Below are positions 13,401 to 24,400 of a DNA stretch of 64,000 nt, one piece after another (the first letter of the stretch is position 1; each line of letters opens with the position of its first letter). The notes under the pieces were generated by a model. It was given only the letters and a program-made list of their open reading frames with translations, searched no databases and had not been told where the DNA came from. Source of the DNA: Triops longicaudatus (taxonomy: Eukaryota > Arthropoda > Branchiopoda > Notostraca > Triopsidae); assembly GCA_022885665.1 (NCBI GenBank), contig JAGQDJ010000206.1:1-64000 (forward strand). Reading direction: 5' to 3'. Both the position numbers and the translations under genes were made by a program.

Positions 13401-15347
13401 TTTGCAGTCGTTAGAAGAGCAGCTTGAGAATGAAACATTTTCGGAGAAGTACCAATCAGGACTGGCTTCCACCGATAGGTTGTAGTACAGGATTGGGTAG
13501 TCGGAACAATAGTCAACGCGGGTCCAAGAGATCGCTAACCTTCCTTCCGAAGAGTTCGCTTCGAAGGTGAGATTGTTAACTGACGAAGGAAGCGTTATGG
13601 CCTCTATAGCATTGCTTATTCTGTTCTGCGGGGCAATAGTGTCGTTGTATTCCGTACGTACGCGAATTTTGTATATTTTGCAAGGTTCCAAGTGCCCATT
13701 ACACCAGGTCATGTTCAAACGATGAAAATGGAGTGTGTTAATTTTCAGTGTTTCGTATTCTTGGAATACACACGACGAATGACCCTCAACCACAACGGAA
13801 TAGTGCGTGTCTATGTTTGATGAGCAGTAGGGGGGCTTCCAAGAAAACACTAGCCATTTGTAACCCGATTCATACAGTCGTAAGTCTCGCGGTGCGTAAT
13901 CATGTTCGGGGTTTTCTTCGCGAAAAGAGAATAATTAACTACAATATTCCCGGGTGAGTTGTACGAAACGCTTACCTAGGACAGTAGTGAATGACCTTAG
14001 AATAATATATGATGCATTTGGTGAAATGTGTACAGTGTACAAGGAGCCGTTCTTCTCTAGTGTTAAATCAGCGTTTATCAACCAGTATTCTTTGCACGGT
14101 TTCCAACACCAGACTTTCGTGCAATCCTTATTAGCATTGGAAACATTGAAGACGAGTCTGTTCTCGTCCGAATGCCATTGACGATATTTTTCTGCTGTAA
14201 GTTCCACATTATATACTTGAAGTCTTACGTCTAGAGGATTGGACATTTTCAGCCTGACTGAATGTAGGCGAGAACCATCCCTGTCACTTAAGAAGCAAGT
14301 TTTCGCTATGTCCCAAGTAATAGCAACCCAGCCTGGTCCAACAACTTCTTTCACAATGTCATATAAGTTGCCTGGAGTTCCTCAATCACATTAGAAAGCG
14401 CTGAGCGAGAAAATTACAGTTTTGTGTACCTTTTTGTTCTACGTAGTTCAGTTTCTCTTCTGTAATCACTCTTTCTCCGGATGACGGAACTCCAATCGCT
14501 TGTAAACGGGCTGTGAATGGCGCACAAGAAGCAAGAGTCCAGTTTTTAATCGCCAAGACTGTAACGTGCTTTTCTTCATTTATGCTTGAATATTTGTTAA
14601 CGTAACCAACGCTGGTCCTGTATGGTATGAGGCTTTATTAAATAAATTGATTTTCCATCTGTACCTGTAAGCTCTTCCATCGCTGTCATTAAATAGTATT
14701 TCATAATGATCAATCGAAAGTCGGTCTGAAGCACATTTTGGATGTTGCCATGAAAACCTGGTTGTTGTTTCAAGTGTCCCGTCGTCGATCGAAAGAAATA
14801 TCGTATCGTATTCAACGCGAAAATCCATTCCTGGGTTGAAACGGCTTTAAAATATTCAATTACCCACATTCCCACTCCTGTAATCACTCTCCATAAAAAA
14901 TGAAAAACGGCCCCAACAAAGTTCACATGCATTACGCCACGGCAATTGCTCAAACGGAACGTACTTTCTGTTACGACAGATATTAATTTATTTTCCGTGT
15001 TAGGCTACATCGTACGGAGGTCCCGCAACGGCACTTTGCACCTGCATAGGCTTTATGCCAAATAAGATTTCACCTACTTATCCGCCAGATGAGCCTTAGG
15101 AGAAAAATTAAGGTTTCAAGAAACCCTGCTCAGGATGGTCTCTTGTGCATATTTACTCCTTTGCATACAGCCTATTGCCGTACCTTTGGCGCAGGGCGTT
15201 TTGTTGGGGCCTTTGTTCATGGAGAGTACTGTACTTCATCTTACTTGTGCAGTTACAGCAGTTTGTCGTCTCCTCCGTCGTAGACTGCCCTGCAGTAACC
15301 ACCAAGCTCATTGCAAACACAACCGGATACATCATCTTGAAACTCAT
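10416..15347 (-). CDS. Receptor-type tyrosine-phosphatase-like protein, predicted catalytically dead
   Basis: Sixteen exons (descending): 15347-15245, 14830-14665, 14617-14430, 14380-13976, 13915-13286, 13132-12723, 12702-12589, 12532-12352, 12161-12075, 11989-11660, 11568-11498, 11415-11149, 11110-10953, 10881-10746, 10680-10605, 10543-10416. They sum exactly to 1149 residues. Order: signal peptide (MSFKMMYPVVFAMSLVV), about six fibronectin-III-like repeats rich in Cys and N-glycosylation sites (e.g. LVFSWKPPYC, LAISWTRVDYC, GLKITW, IAKWDPP), one membrane helix (about 737-760), one phosphatase domain. Family landmarks: KNRFPDILPFEHSRVKL, DYINAS, YIAAQNPMPNTRQDFWRM, GLGRTGIFIALD, MIQTEKQYQFIYECL. 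The active site is altered: VHCSAGVGRTG reads VHSSTGLGRTG (catalytic Cys is Ser1036), the WPD aspartate is Lys1002, and the KNRY tyrosine is Phe866. The Q-loop glutamine remains. A tyrosine-rich tail (KLYVN, GYEIPNM) is inferred from the last two exons. It probably binds phosphotyrosine or scaffolds rather than dephosphorylates. The small 38-bp intron is the least certain junction. Confidence 0.86.
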
Positions 15348-17079
15348 AGTTAAAAATTCTTAAAACGCAACGTATGGTAACCTTTAAGGTACAGCCATGT
15401 ACATTGCAAGCTACTTTAACAGCTTTTCAGAGACAATCGAGATTTGTAACTTAAACAATACCGAACGGATACCATTAGCAAACTCACGGTACAGTCCCAA
15501 CAATAACAAAAAGTAGATTGGACCTGGGAACAAACGAGTTCCTGCAGTTTTAATACATAACTAACATGAAAGTTGAGATATTCCTGCTTTTAGCGGACGT
15601 GGGTTCTGCGATAGGCTATGGCTTCGACGGAAACTCGGACAAAAACCACAATGAAATTTAGATTGTTTTGTTCAATGTAAAAGCTGCCCGGATCATATAT
15701 GTCCTGTGTTATCGGACAGACTTATTCACATTTTCCCCTTTATTACCGCGTTTCCTTACTGCAGTAGTCTCCAATTAATCGAGTAGCGGTTACCTGAATA
15801 TTCCGTAATTTGAACGACTAGCGGGTGGTCCCGCTTTACCCATTTTAACTCAAATTTTATCAGCTAATTTATTTCGTCGAAAAAGGAAACAGAGTACACG
15901 AGAAAAAAATAAAAACTGAATTTGTGGCACTTTCTGAAACAAGGGGTCCTGGTATTTTCGTTGTACCGCTCATTATATCCACCAAAAAAATTAGAAAAAA
16001 TACTTTTTGTGTAGAAGATAAGTTAGAGAATTAGATAAGTTAGAGTTGTAGCGCTGCCTTTTCCTGAAGTCATTAATCATTTGGTCGAAATCAGGTATCT
16101 TTTTGAATAAGTCTGTGCCAGAAAGTTTCCCATATCGACAGGGAGTGTAACTGTAAGTTTTTATTTAGATGTTTCCATTCCATAATGCTTTTTAATAAGA
16201 GGTCAATCGACTGGTTTCCTTATGGCAAAACACGTGGCCACTTTCTCCCACACCCTAGTACAAATTATTTAGCTGGCATTTCATTTTGTACACTAGGAAA
16301 GGACACTAGTTTTCGTGGTTGTCTGGTCTTGCTTTTCGTCCTTTTGGAACAATCAAATCCTCATTTGATAGTCACGATATTAGTGCATCGAACACATGTA
16401 ACTTTGGTTCGGAATTTTGCCTGCGACAAGAGAAAATCAAACAAAGAAAAGTGCCCATCCTTCCTAAACTTTGCTTTATCAAATAAAAAATACATCCCTA
16501 AAAGTGATTTTGGTTTGCGGGAGTTTGTAGTTGCTGTATTTAGGTAATGACGGAAGCTGTGCTAACCACATTTTCTTGAGACAATTATGTTGCGGCGTTA
16601 TGACGGAAAAGGATGTATTAGGTGGTGTTTCGGCGAGATTACGTACAACCACCCCCGTACCTAGAAAGGGGTTAAACGGGATTCCCCCCCACACCGAAAA
16701 ATGTTAACTTTGCAATGTAGAGTAAGCAATTGTCTAGCTATGACTGACTTGTATTTGTAAAGGAAATATATAAGTACGTATACAAGGGAAAGGGTAAAAG
16801 GTGAAAGGTACAAACATCCTGGTTCTCAAGAATTAACCAGTTAAGTAATATCCATAACAAATGGAAAGTAAAGATTCAATTCTCTTAACAACCTTACACA
16901 ATGGTAAGCAAAGGTGACTACAAAGTGTCCAAAAACATTGCATACGGGTAATATGGATAAACCAAAAGGGGTAGTAATGAATTCCTTTCGCTCAATAGTT
17001 ACGATTTTTGTCACTTTAGCGTAATGTTACTTGTGTCCCTACCGTTCTCTGTCTATGTTAGACTTTCTGGTATTTTCAG
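15348..17079. other. Intergenic, no gene recognised
   Basis: 5' flank of the phosphatase-like gene. AT-rich, with no reading frame that resembles a known family, no RNA gene and no repeat with clear ends. Confidence 0.5.
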
Positions 17080-17234
17080 GTCGTATTCAGTCAGTGACGT
17101 AGAGGTTTCGACCTATGTTTCGTGATCTTGTTCTGTCTGATGTCGACTTGCGAGTTGCCATGGATTGCTGTCTTACGTGATCCGGTGGAACGAAGCCACG
17201 AAAGACAAACCAAATGACAACAGCAAACTGTTGA
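17080..17234 (+). pseudogene. Broken duplicate of the SLC16 last exon
   Basis: Starts after a kept TTTTCAG acceptor and is 155 bases long, as is the true exon 9754-9908. Shared words include CAGTCAGTGACG, ATGGATTGCT, TACGTGATCCGGTGGAACGA and the final AACTGTTGATAAC. The Gln codon after QSVT is TAG, and small compensating insertions and deletions shift the frame inside. No other exon of the transporter was found nearby. It is a relic of a local duplication lying 7 kb from its source, on the far side of the phosphatase-like gene. The similarity fades just upstream of the acceptor. Confidence 0.88.
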
Positions 17235-18647
17235 TAACGTTTGTGATACGTTTGAGATATCTTTTGTGTTTGTCAAACCCTTCTCTTGCGAAATTTTGAT
17301 CGAAGTGTAACTCGCCATTAGAAATTTTTGTAACCTGCTCTCCTGTCAACTCGGGATGTAAAAATGGCATAATCGGGGAGACTAATCCTGGAACATGACG
17401 TATTCCATTTTAAGCTCACAACAATAACCTGCTTCTGTTTTTATCAAAAATTGAAATTTGGTGCAAACTTATTAAATGAGAATTGTTTAGAATTTTTATC
17501 GACCACGTACCCTGAATGTTAATTTTCCACATGAATTCATTAAAAGTCAGCCCTAAAAGTATTATTTTGTCCATCCCTATCTTCAAAGGCGTCTATTTTA
17601 TGTTTACTAAATATTTTTCCTTTACGTGAAACAGCATCTATTGTTGTCATTCATTGTCACCTGTTCCATGTATTATGAACTATACAAGTCTCAACAGAGA
17701 ACCTAAGAATACAAAACTCATTATTTCAGACAAATAGTTCAGTTTTAATAAAAAATAATAATCTGTATTAATATAATATTCTTTTGTAATATTACATTAA
17801 TGCTCTAGTACGTCCAAAATTTAATATTACCAATGTGTACTAAAGTTAAATTCTGAAACCACTTTTGAGTGCATATTTCGTTAAATACGTTTCCTGGTTT
17901 GTTCTTCCAATTATTGACGAAATACCATAAAGTTTTGCTTTCTAGCTACATCTTACAGTTTAGTTTCAACTCACTTTTTTATAAGGCTATTAGTGAAAAA
18001 TATATTAAAGTAAATTAACTTAAAATTTATTGACAACGAAAATAAAGTTAAGAAATTTACATTTATTTTTCATTTTTAAACCTTATTTTACCACTTTCAA
18101 ACTCGACATAGTAAGATTTTTGTTTGCCTTTACAATTCTTTTTTCATATTTTTCAATACTAGAAGCTTGAAAAAACGTGACAAGAATCTTTTTAATAGTC
18201 TACAAAAATGTATCAGAAAACAATTTTCAAGTTTCTTCCCGCAAAGCAATGGTTGTTTGGATTTTAATTACATCCTGGGATAGGATCCCTTCACCCTAAT
18301 GCCACAGTAGGGACAATAGTAAGGGCCAGTAACTTGACCCGGGTCAGGTTACCTCCTCGGTACCTAGCACCTGCCTCAGTGGTATTGACTCTTGGAATTC
18401 TGGTAATAGAATTTCGATTACGGGAATGACTGTTACAAATGACTTTTCCAATACCAATTCTCCCTCTCCTATTTAAATCTATTTCTATTTTATAAAAAAC
18501 ATAATCAAGAAGAAAAATAAAAAAAAAATACAAGAAAGGGAAGCAGAAGTTCAGGAATTTGTTCGAAACACCCAATAATACCTCCTCGTCCTCCGATTCC
18601 TGGAATTAGTTCTTCCAAGTACTTGTAGTACTCCACATCTCTTAGCC
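17235..18647. other. Intergenic, 5' flank of IGF-like gene
   Basis: Very AT-rich, no coding exon seen. A TATAAAAAA stretch at 18491-18499 lies 149 bases before the next start codon and could be its core promoter, but in such AT-rich DNA the match is weak evidence. Confidence 0.4.
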
Positions 18648-20478
18648 ATGTATTACTGGAGTGTAGTTTTGATGCTAGTCTTGCCTTTAGTGCAAGGGTT
18701 GGCAGCGTTAGCAAGCAGTGAAACTTCCGAGAAGCGAAATTACTGTGGCAAAGCATTGGCTAACGCTTTACAATCCATTTGTGGTCCGGGTGGCTATTTC
18801 CCCGAGCCTTCTACTCCAGGTAAGGTTGTTTTCCTTCTGAACTGATGGAAAAACAGCTTTTGTTTTCCACTAATTGGGATTAGTGTTGAACGAAGTGCGT
18901 TTTTTCGTTTTTCTTGTGCTTTTCTCTTGCTTTGTGTACGCATTTTTAAACCGTGAGGCAATCTTATGCCACTAGCTACAGTTTCTAGTTATTTTTAGAC
19001 ACTAGTTGTTGTGGATTTACTACTAATGTAAATTTTTTCGTCCAGTCTAATTTTCCAGGTGATAATTTTATTGGCTATGTCGAATTTTATGTTCCGTACT
19101 TGCATGTAAGTGAGTTTCCCTAAACTGCATTATCTTTAAAATTCTAAGTATTTTTTTGCTTAATTGTATCCTACTTTCCATTCTCCCACTTGATTTTTGA
19201 AACAAAACTAATTTTTGTCGAATTTTTCCTTATTTAAGAGCAAATGACAGGTCGAGCGACGCGGATCAAGGGCGTCGTGAACGAGTGTTGTCTAGAATCG
19301 TGCACCACAACGCAGTTACGACAGTACTGTGATTTGTATGCTAGAAACTTGGAGGAACTGAGCCCTGTCAGGTAAGCTAGGTCTATTGATTGTCTAGAAT
19401 ATTAATGCCATTCGAATCTATTGAGTTTGCTCTGCTCTGTTTCAAACAGTTCGACGCAGCAACCGGAAAAACGGAAAATGGGAAATCGACAAGGCAAAGC
19501 TGGAAAAAAGCGGCGATTTCGATGTAAGAAAAGATGCCGTTGTCATAAAGTAAGCCTTTATGCTTTACTAACGTCGCAACTTTCCTTAAAGTTCTACTTA
19601 CAGAACTACAAGGCGAAATTTATAGCATAACAAATATTTTTTTTTTAAAAAAAAAGAAAAATCTGGGTAAGAATACAGGAAATTATTAAAATTTATAAAT
19701 AAAAATTCAGTAAAAAGTTTTAAAGTTCAGACATTACTAACAAATAATTCAAAAGTACAATTAAATTTTAAGAAATCTGTAGAAGAAAAATTCAATTTTT
19801 TTTAAATATCAATGATATTTTGCGCTTTGCTTTAATTCAGGAAGATGTTTTAAAATTCATAAAATATTAGCAAATTATTCAGAAATAATATTGAATTAAC
19901 GGATACTAAGCAATTCAGTCAAAACAATTAAACTAAAAATAACCAAACGAAATTACTTTGCAAATTTTTATTATCAACATTATTTTGCTTTTCGATTTAC
20001 TTCAATAAAAAATTAAAACTGAGAAAATATAATACAAATATTATTATACTGATATATATGAAGAAATTCAGTCAAAACACTTTCAAAAATCCAAGCGAGA
20101 TTATTTCGAAAAATAGGATTATCAGTCATTTTCGTTGTTTGCCTTGCTTCTCATTGAGAAACGCTGCTGAAACGACACATAACCATAAGTATACCATTCT
20201 TAGTACTGGTTTATTGAAACAAGCTGTATCGAGTTGTTTACTATCATTTATTTCGTAAAACCTTTAACGAAGAATACTATGAACAAAAACTGCAATATAA
20301 CGCAATAAATGAATACAAGATGTGCTTATTTTAAAAATATTATATTGTATTTCAGAAAAAGAAGCAGCGTAAGCAGAAAAAATCGGGAAAAAACTCCGTC
20401 TCGAGTACGACCACCAAATCCGTGGCTCATTTCGAGTATTTCGACGACTGGCGCGGTCCGTTGTTTGATCTTTCTTAG
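18648..20478 (+). CDS. Insulin/IGF-like peptide precursor with highly basic tail
   Basis: Secreted ligand presumed to act on an insulin-type receptor. Exons 18648-18819, 19251-19371, 19450-19549, 20356-20478 give 171 residues. Signal peptide 1 to about 22 (MYYWSVVLMLVLPLVQGLAA), then Lys-Arg at 29-30. B domain has C33 and C45 with the family spacing (NYCGKALANALQSIC). A very short C region contains RATR (59-62). A domain has C70, C71, C75 and C84 (NECCLESCTTTQLRQYC), the standard CC-x3-C-x8-C pattern. After it comes an extension in two exons, with KKRRFRCKKRCRCHK running into KKKQRKQKKSGK, then FEYFDDWRGPLFDLS. The short C region and long extension recall IGF B-C-A-D-E layout more than cleaved insulin. 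The basic run could bind heparan sulphate or be cut by furin. It sits just upstream of the triple insulin gene on the same strand. Confidence 0.9.
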
Positions 20479-20516
20479 CCTTGACAAGCATCGCTGCACT
20501 TTTGTAATCGAATCCC

Positions 20517-20522
20517 AATAAA
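20517..20522 (+). terminator. Poly(A) signal of IGF-like gene
   Basis: AATAAA starts 39 bases after the stop codon, supporting that the gene ends here and does not read on into the insulin array. Confidence 0.65.
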
Positions 20523-20970
20523 ATGACGCTTTTGCTCCCCAAACACGTTACAACCGATTTCGCCATTTGCCAACTTTCCCCATTTGCGCAAATGCGTCCT
20601 CCTTTTTTAAGCCCCATAGCTATTTTCACGTGTTGTCCACACTCTACAAAACAAAACTTAAAATAAATAAAAAATAACATGTCAAAAGTCTAAAGGTTAG
20701 AGTTAATTTACGTAAATCCGTCTTTTCTGCCAGAAAACGGCTATCAGCGGGTCAAGCGCAAATTGCAAGATAGAAACTGGACACAGGCGCGCTTTGTTTA
20801 CTTGAATCTAGAGTACAGCTCTCGAAACACAGACGGGACAAAAAATCAAATGAGGATACGGTACAGAACTTTATCATTTGGCAAGCTCCTTTTTCTTCTT
20901 ACTGGCTTGTACTCCGTATGGAAAAAATAAAGGAAAGAAAACTAAAAAAGGGGAAGGGAAAGAAAAGGCT
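20523..20970. other. Spacer between two insulin-family genes
   Basis: About 450 bases with no exon-like sequence on either strand that I can support. The far end leads into the promoter of the triple insulin gene. Confidence 0.45.
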
Positions 20971-20977
20971 TATAAAA
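20971..20977 (+). promoter_or_regulatory. TATA box before insulin unit 1
   Basis: TATAAAA 59 bases upstream of the ATG at 21036, leaving room for a start site near 21000. No comparable box and start codon precede units 2 and 3 of the array, which argues that unit 1 carries the only promoter. Confidence 0.5.
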
Positions 20978-21035
20978 TGAGACTAACGTGAGTTTCCTGG
21001 CTGCATTGGACACCGTCGCAAACAACAGACGCACT

Positions 21036-21449
21036 ATGGACCGACGCGGCAGCCGTTTTACGCAAACCGTTGGTGTTGTTGTGCTCTTGACCATTGTTGG
21101 ACACGCCGGGACGGAAGAAACGCGACATCCGGACTGGTGTGCACTCAAACTAGCTAGTACTTTGAACTACGTTTGTGGAGATGGAAACTTTTACCTCGGC
21201 AGCGCAAATTCAGGTTGGTTTCTATTTTTCACTATTTTTTAAAAAATATTTCTTTTAATTTTAATATTTATTTTATTTTTTAACTCATTTTGTTATTTTG
21301 AGAGATTTAATTTTGATTGTTGACGTTATAGGCTTGAGGAAGAGCAGACAAGTGCAAGTGGCTGAAACACTGTCTGTTTCCCACTGTTGTGAAGAAAGTA
21401 AGGGATGCAGCATTGAGCGATTGCAGCAGTATTGCGAAACGCCTCCTGA
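21036..21449 (+). other. Insulin unit 1: signal peptide, B and A exons
   Basis: B exon 21036-21213 and A exon 21332-21449. B core WCALKLASTLNYVCGDGNFY, RKSR site at 62-65, A core CCEESKGCSIERLQQYC. The A exon ends in CCTGA|GTAACG. If the donor is ignored, the next codon is TAA (21451-21453), giving a self-sufficient 99-residue single insulin. This unit can therefore work alone or lead the chain. Confidence 0.92.
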
Positions 21450-24400
21450 GTAACGTATTTTGCTTCTTTGCTTTAAAATAAATTCCGCGTTAATATTCGC
21501 TATATTTCTTGACAGATAACGTTATTTTAAAGTATATTTCTAAACAAGTTAAGTTTACAAGTCAACGTTTACATGTTCGAAAGGATTCAGGGAATTGAAT
21601 CCTTTCAATTAAGCATTTTCAAAATTTTATTAACAATAAAATTTAGTTAAGAGTTAAGAAATTAAATTCTTCAGTTTCATTTCTCAGTAAACGACAACAT
21701 TTTTAATTAATTTAGACTAAAAATATTAACTACTTAAAAAATGCATTTTTACATAAATAAGAGTAAGTTAGAAATATCAATAAGAGTAGGACAGAGCGCA
21801 AGAATTTTTGAAGTACTAATTGTTAAAAGTTATTTTTAAGTAATAAAGGATTGATACAGATACATTAGAAATAGAGAAACTCGAGTTATTTCAAAGCGTA
21901 ACCTGATGATGCTCTTCGCGAAATGCACATTAACGTTTGAGTATTAATGCATCAAATACTCACTACTTTTAATAAAAGAAGATTGTAGAGCATATTTAGC
22001 TCATTTAAAGACAGAAAATATTTAATAATGCAAAAAGAATATGTAAAAACGAAAAGATATTTTCCAGGCGTATTAGCAAACCCTAGCATGATGCAGCACT
22101 GTATGAATTGAGTAGTAACGTTACATTAGTATTGGTTATGCTACTAAATATAGCTTTTGGCGAACAAATTGTACTTTTATGCTAAAAATATCTTTTAAAA
22201 AAGATAAAAAGTATGTTTTCAGAGGTGTTGCAAACCCTAACCGGCTACAGCTCAATGTGAGTAGTGACGCCGTGACGGCACTTTTTTACCTTGTTTACTT
22301 AAAATTATAGCATTTTAAAGCGATTTAATGCTTAAAAAAGTTAAAATAACGAAAAGTTAAGCTTTCCAAGTAGTTGGCAAACCCTAACCAGGTGCAGCCT
22401 TACAGGTTTAATAGCGAAGGCATTTTGGCGCTGCGATCACTGTTAAATGACATATTTAGCCTTCTAAGCACTTAAGAGCTCAAAATACCTCGGAAAGAAC
22501 ATAAAAAGACCGTTTCTAAGAGTTTTAACTAACCTAGCCTGTTGCAGCACATCAAGAGTTGAGCAGTAATCAGACATGCCTTCATTGCCAAATGAAGCCT
22601 CTTACATTAAGTTACATAAGCTTCTAACACTAAATTGCATAAGTTACATTAAGTACTTCAAACATAAGCTCTAAATAGCTTTGAAAACACATAAATGTAG
22701 GTTTGTTGGCGTTTTGTAAACCCCAACCAGCGACAACACTTTGAATTCTGAGTATAACGCTACAGTGGCGCTGGTTTATATTGACTAATGAATCTTATAG
22801 CCTTAGAAGAACAAGAGATTAGAAGAAGTGTTTTATAAGCTCTAGTAGCATTTTAAAGCCTAAAACGTCTCACCAGTATCAGAAACAGCAAACTTTCAAA
22901 CCCTAACCTGATACAGCACGAGGTTTATTGAGTAGTAATCACTATGCTGCTGTTACTGAAAAATTACGATTCTAGCCCTTAAATCATTTATAGTCTAAAA
23001 ATACCTTTCGAAAAGTCGTAAAAAGTTCATTTCTAAGAAGTCTACAAACCCTAACCTGATATAGCACTTGATTAATTGATCATCAATCACCCAGGTGGCA
23101 CTACAAACACTGCAGAACGACTCTTCTAGCATTAACGTGCTATTTTAAGCTTAAAATAGCTTTAAAGTAAAAGAAAGAATCACCTTTGCACGCGGTTTAC
23201 AAACCCTAGCCTGATACAGCTGAGTAATAACCGTCAAGTGGCTATGTCTACACTGTAAAACGCGGTTTCTGGCATTAAATAACTCGTTAAAGCACAGATT
23301 TTAGTTTTAGATTCGCGAAACAGAGAGCTTTGTACGTACATAACAAGCCCTAGCCTGGTACAGCGCAATAGGAATCTAGCAGCAAAGCTGTCAGGGGCGG
23401 ACTGGCCACCAGGGGGCCCACGCGGGATTTTTTCCAGACGGCCCTGTTGATCGGAGGAAGTTTTATTATTAGTTCGTTAAGAAAGTACTATGGTGAGCAA
23501 AAAAAACGTTTACCGAGCAAACCACAGAAGTCTAATGCTTTTGAGGCTGATTTACCTTCATTACGAGGGTGAAGAGACTCGAACCAGTCAGACGCAAAGC
23601 ACAACACTGTGCACTTCAAAAGCACTTCAAAAGCACATATGCGCATGTTTTGCACTAGTTGAGCTTTTATCTGCTGTGGGCTGAGTGTAAATAGTGTGGC
23701 AACATCTGTTGGCGTAAAGTTGTACTAATAATTAGAATAGAGCAAAAGAATTTCTAGTCGATAATGTGCCCGTTAACGTACAGTTGGGACTTAAAAAAGA
23801 CCAATATTTCCTTGCGTGGTCGCAAAGTCTTAGAATGGGAAAATAAAGGAGGAAAATAAACTTTACATATTGAAAATTGCATGTGATGAAAAATTTTAAT
23901 TCGCTGTTAGCTACCAGGTCAACGAGAAGGATATTTACCCCGACGTTCTAGCTGTAACATCTAAACTTTATTTTCACAAAGATGTCTGCTAATATTTTGT
24001 TATGCCGCAGTCAATTTCCATGGATGCGACCAGTCTGGGTGGCACAGGTTGCAAGAATCGACCATACATTTTTATTGTCGGCAAGATCCTTACACGATTT
24101 TGTATATAGCTTCCTAAAAATACTATGATAATTCTTACCTTAGTCAAAGCCGTGGCTTTGCCGTTCACACGGTAATAATCTGGCGAAAAATGCAGTAAAT
24201 AATTCCACACTATTGAAAGTGGAAAAGCACCTCTAAAGCCTATCCGCCGAAACTTCTCTCTATTTCAAACGGTGTCATTTACGCACTGGGTAAGTGGTAT
24301 TCTTTTAGGCCACCTCTTACGTGGGTTCGTTCGAGTCCTTCCACCTTCTTAATGAAGGTAAATCACCCTCAAGAGGCCTAATTAGACTTCTGACGTTTGG

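Noticed and set aside
12696..15089. Several long plus-strand frames across the phosphatase-like gene
   Set aside because: They are shadows of the fibronectin-III exons on the minus strand, which carry consistent phases and conserved motifs.
20988..21035. Upstream extension of insulin unit 1 beginning at GTG
   Set aside because: GTG is not a normal eukaryotic start. The ATG at 21036 follows a TATA box and directly precedes a good signal peptide.
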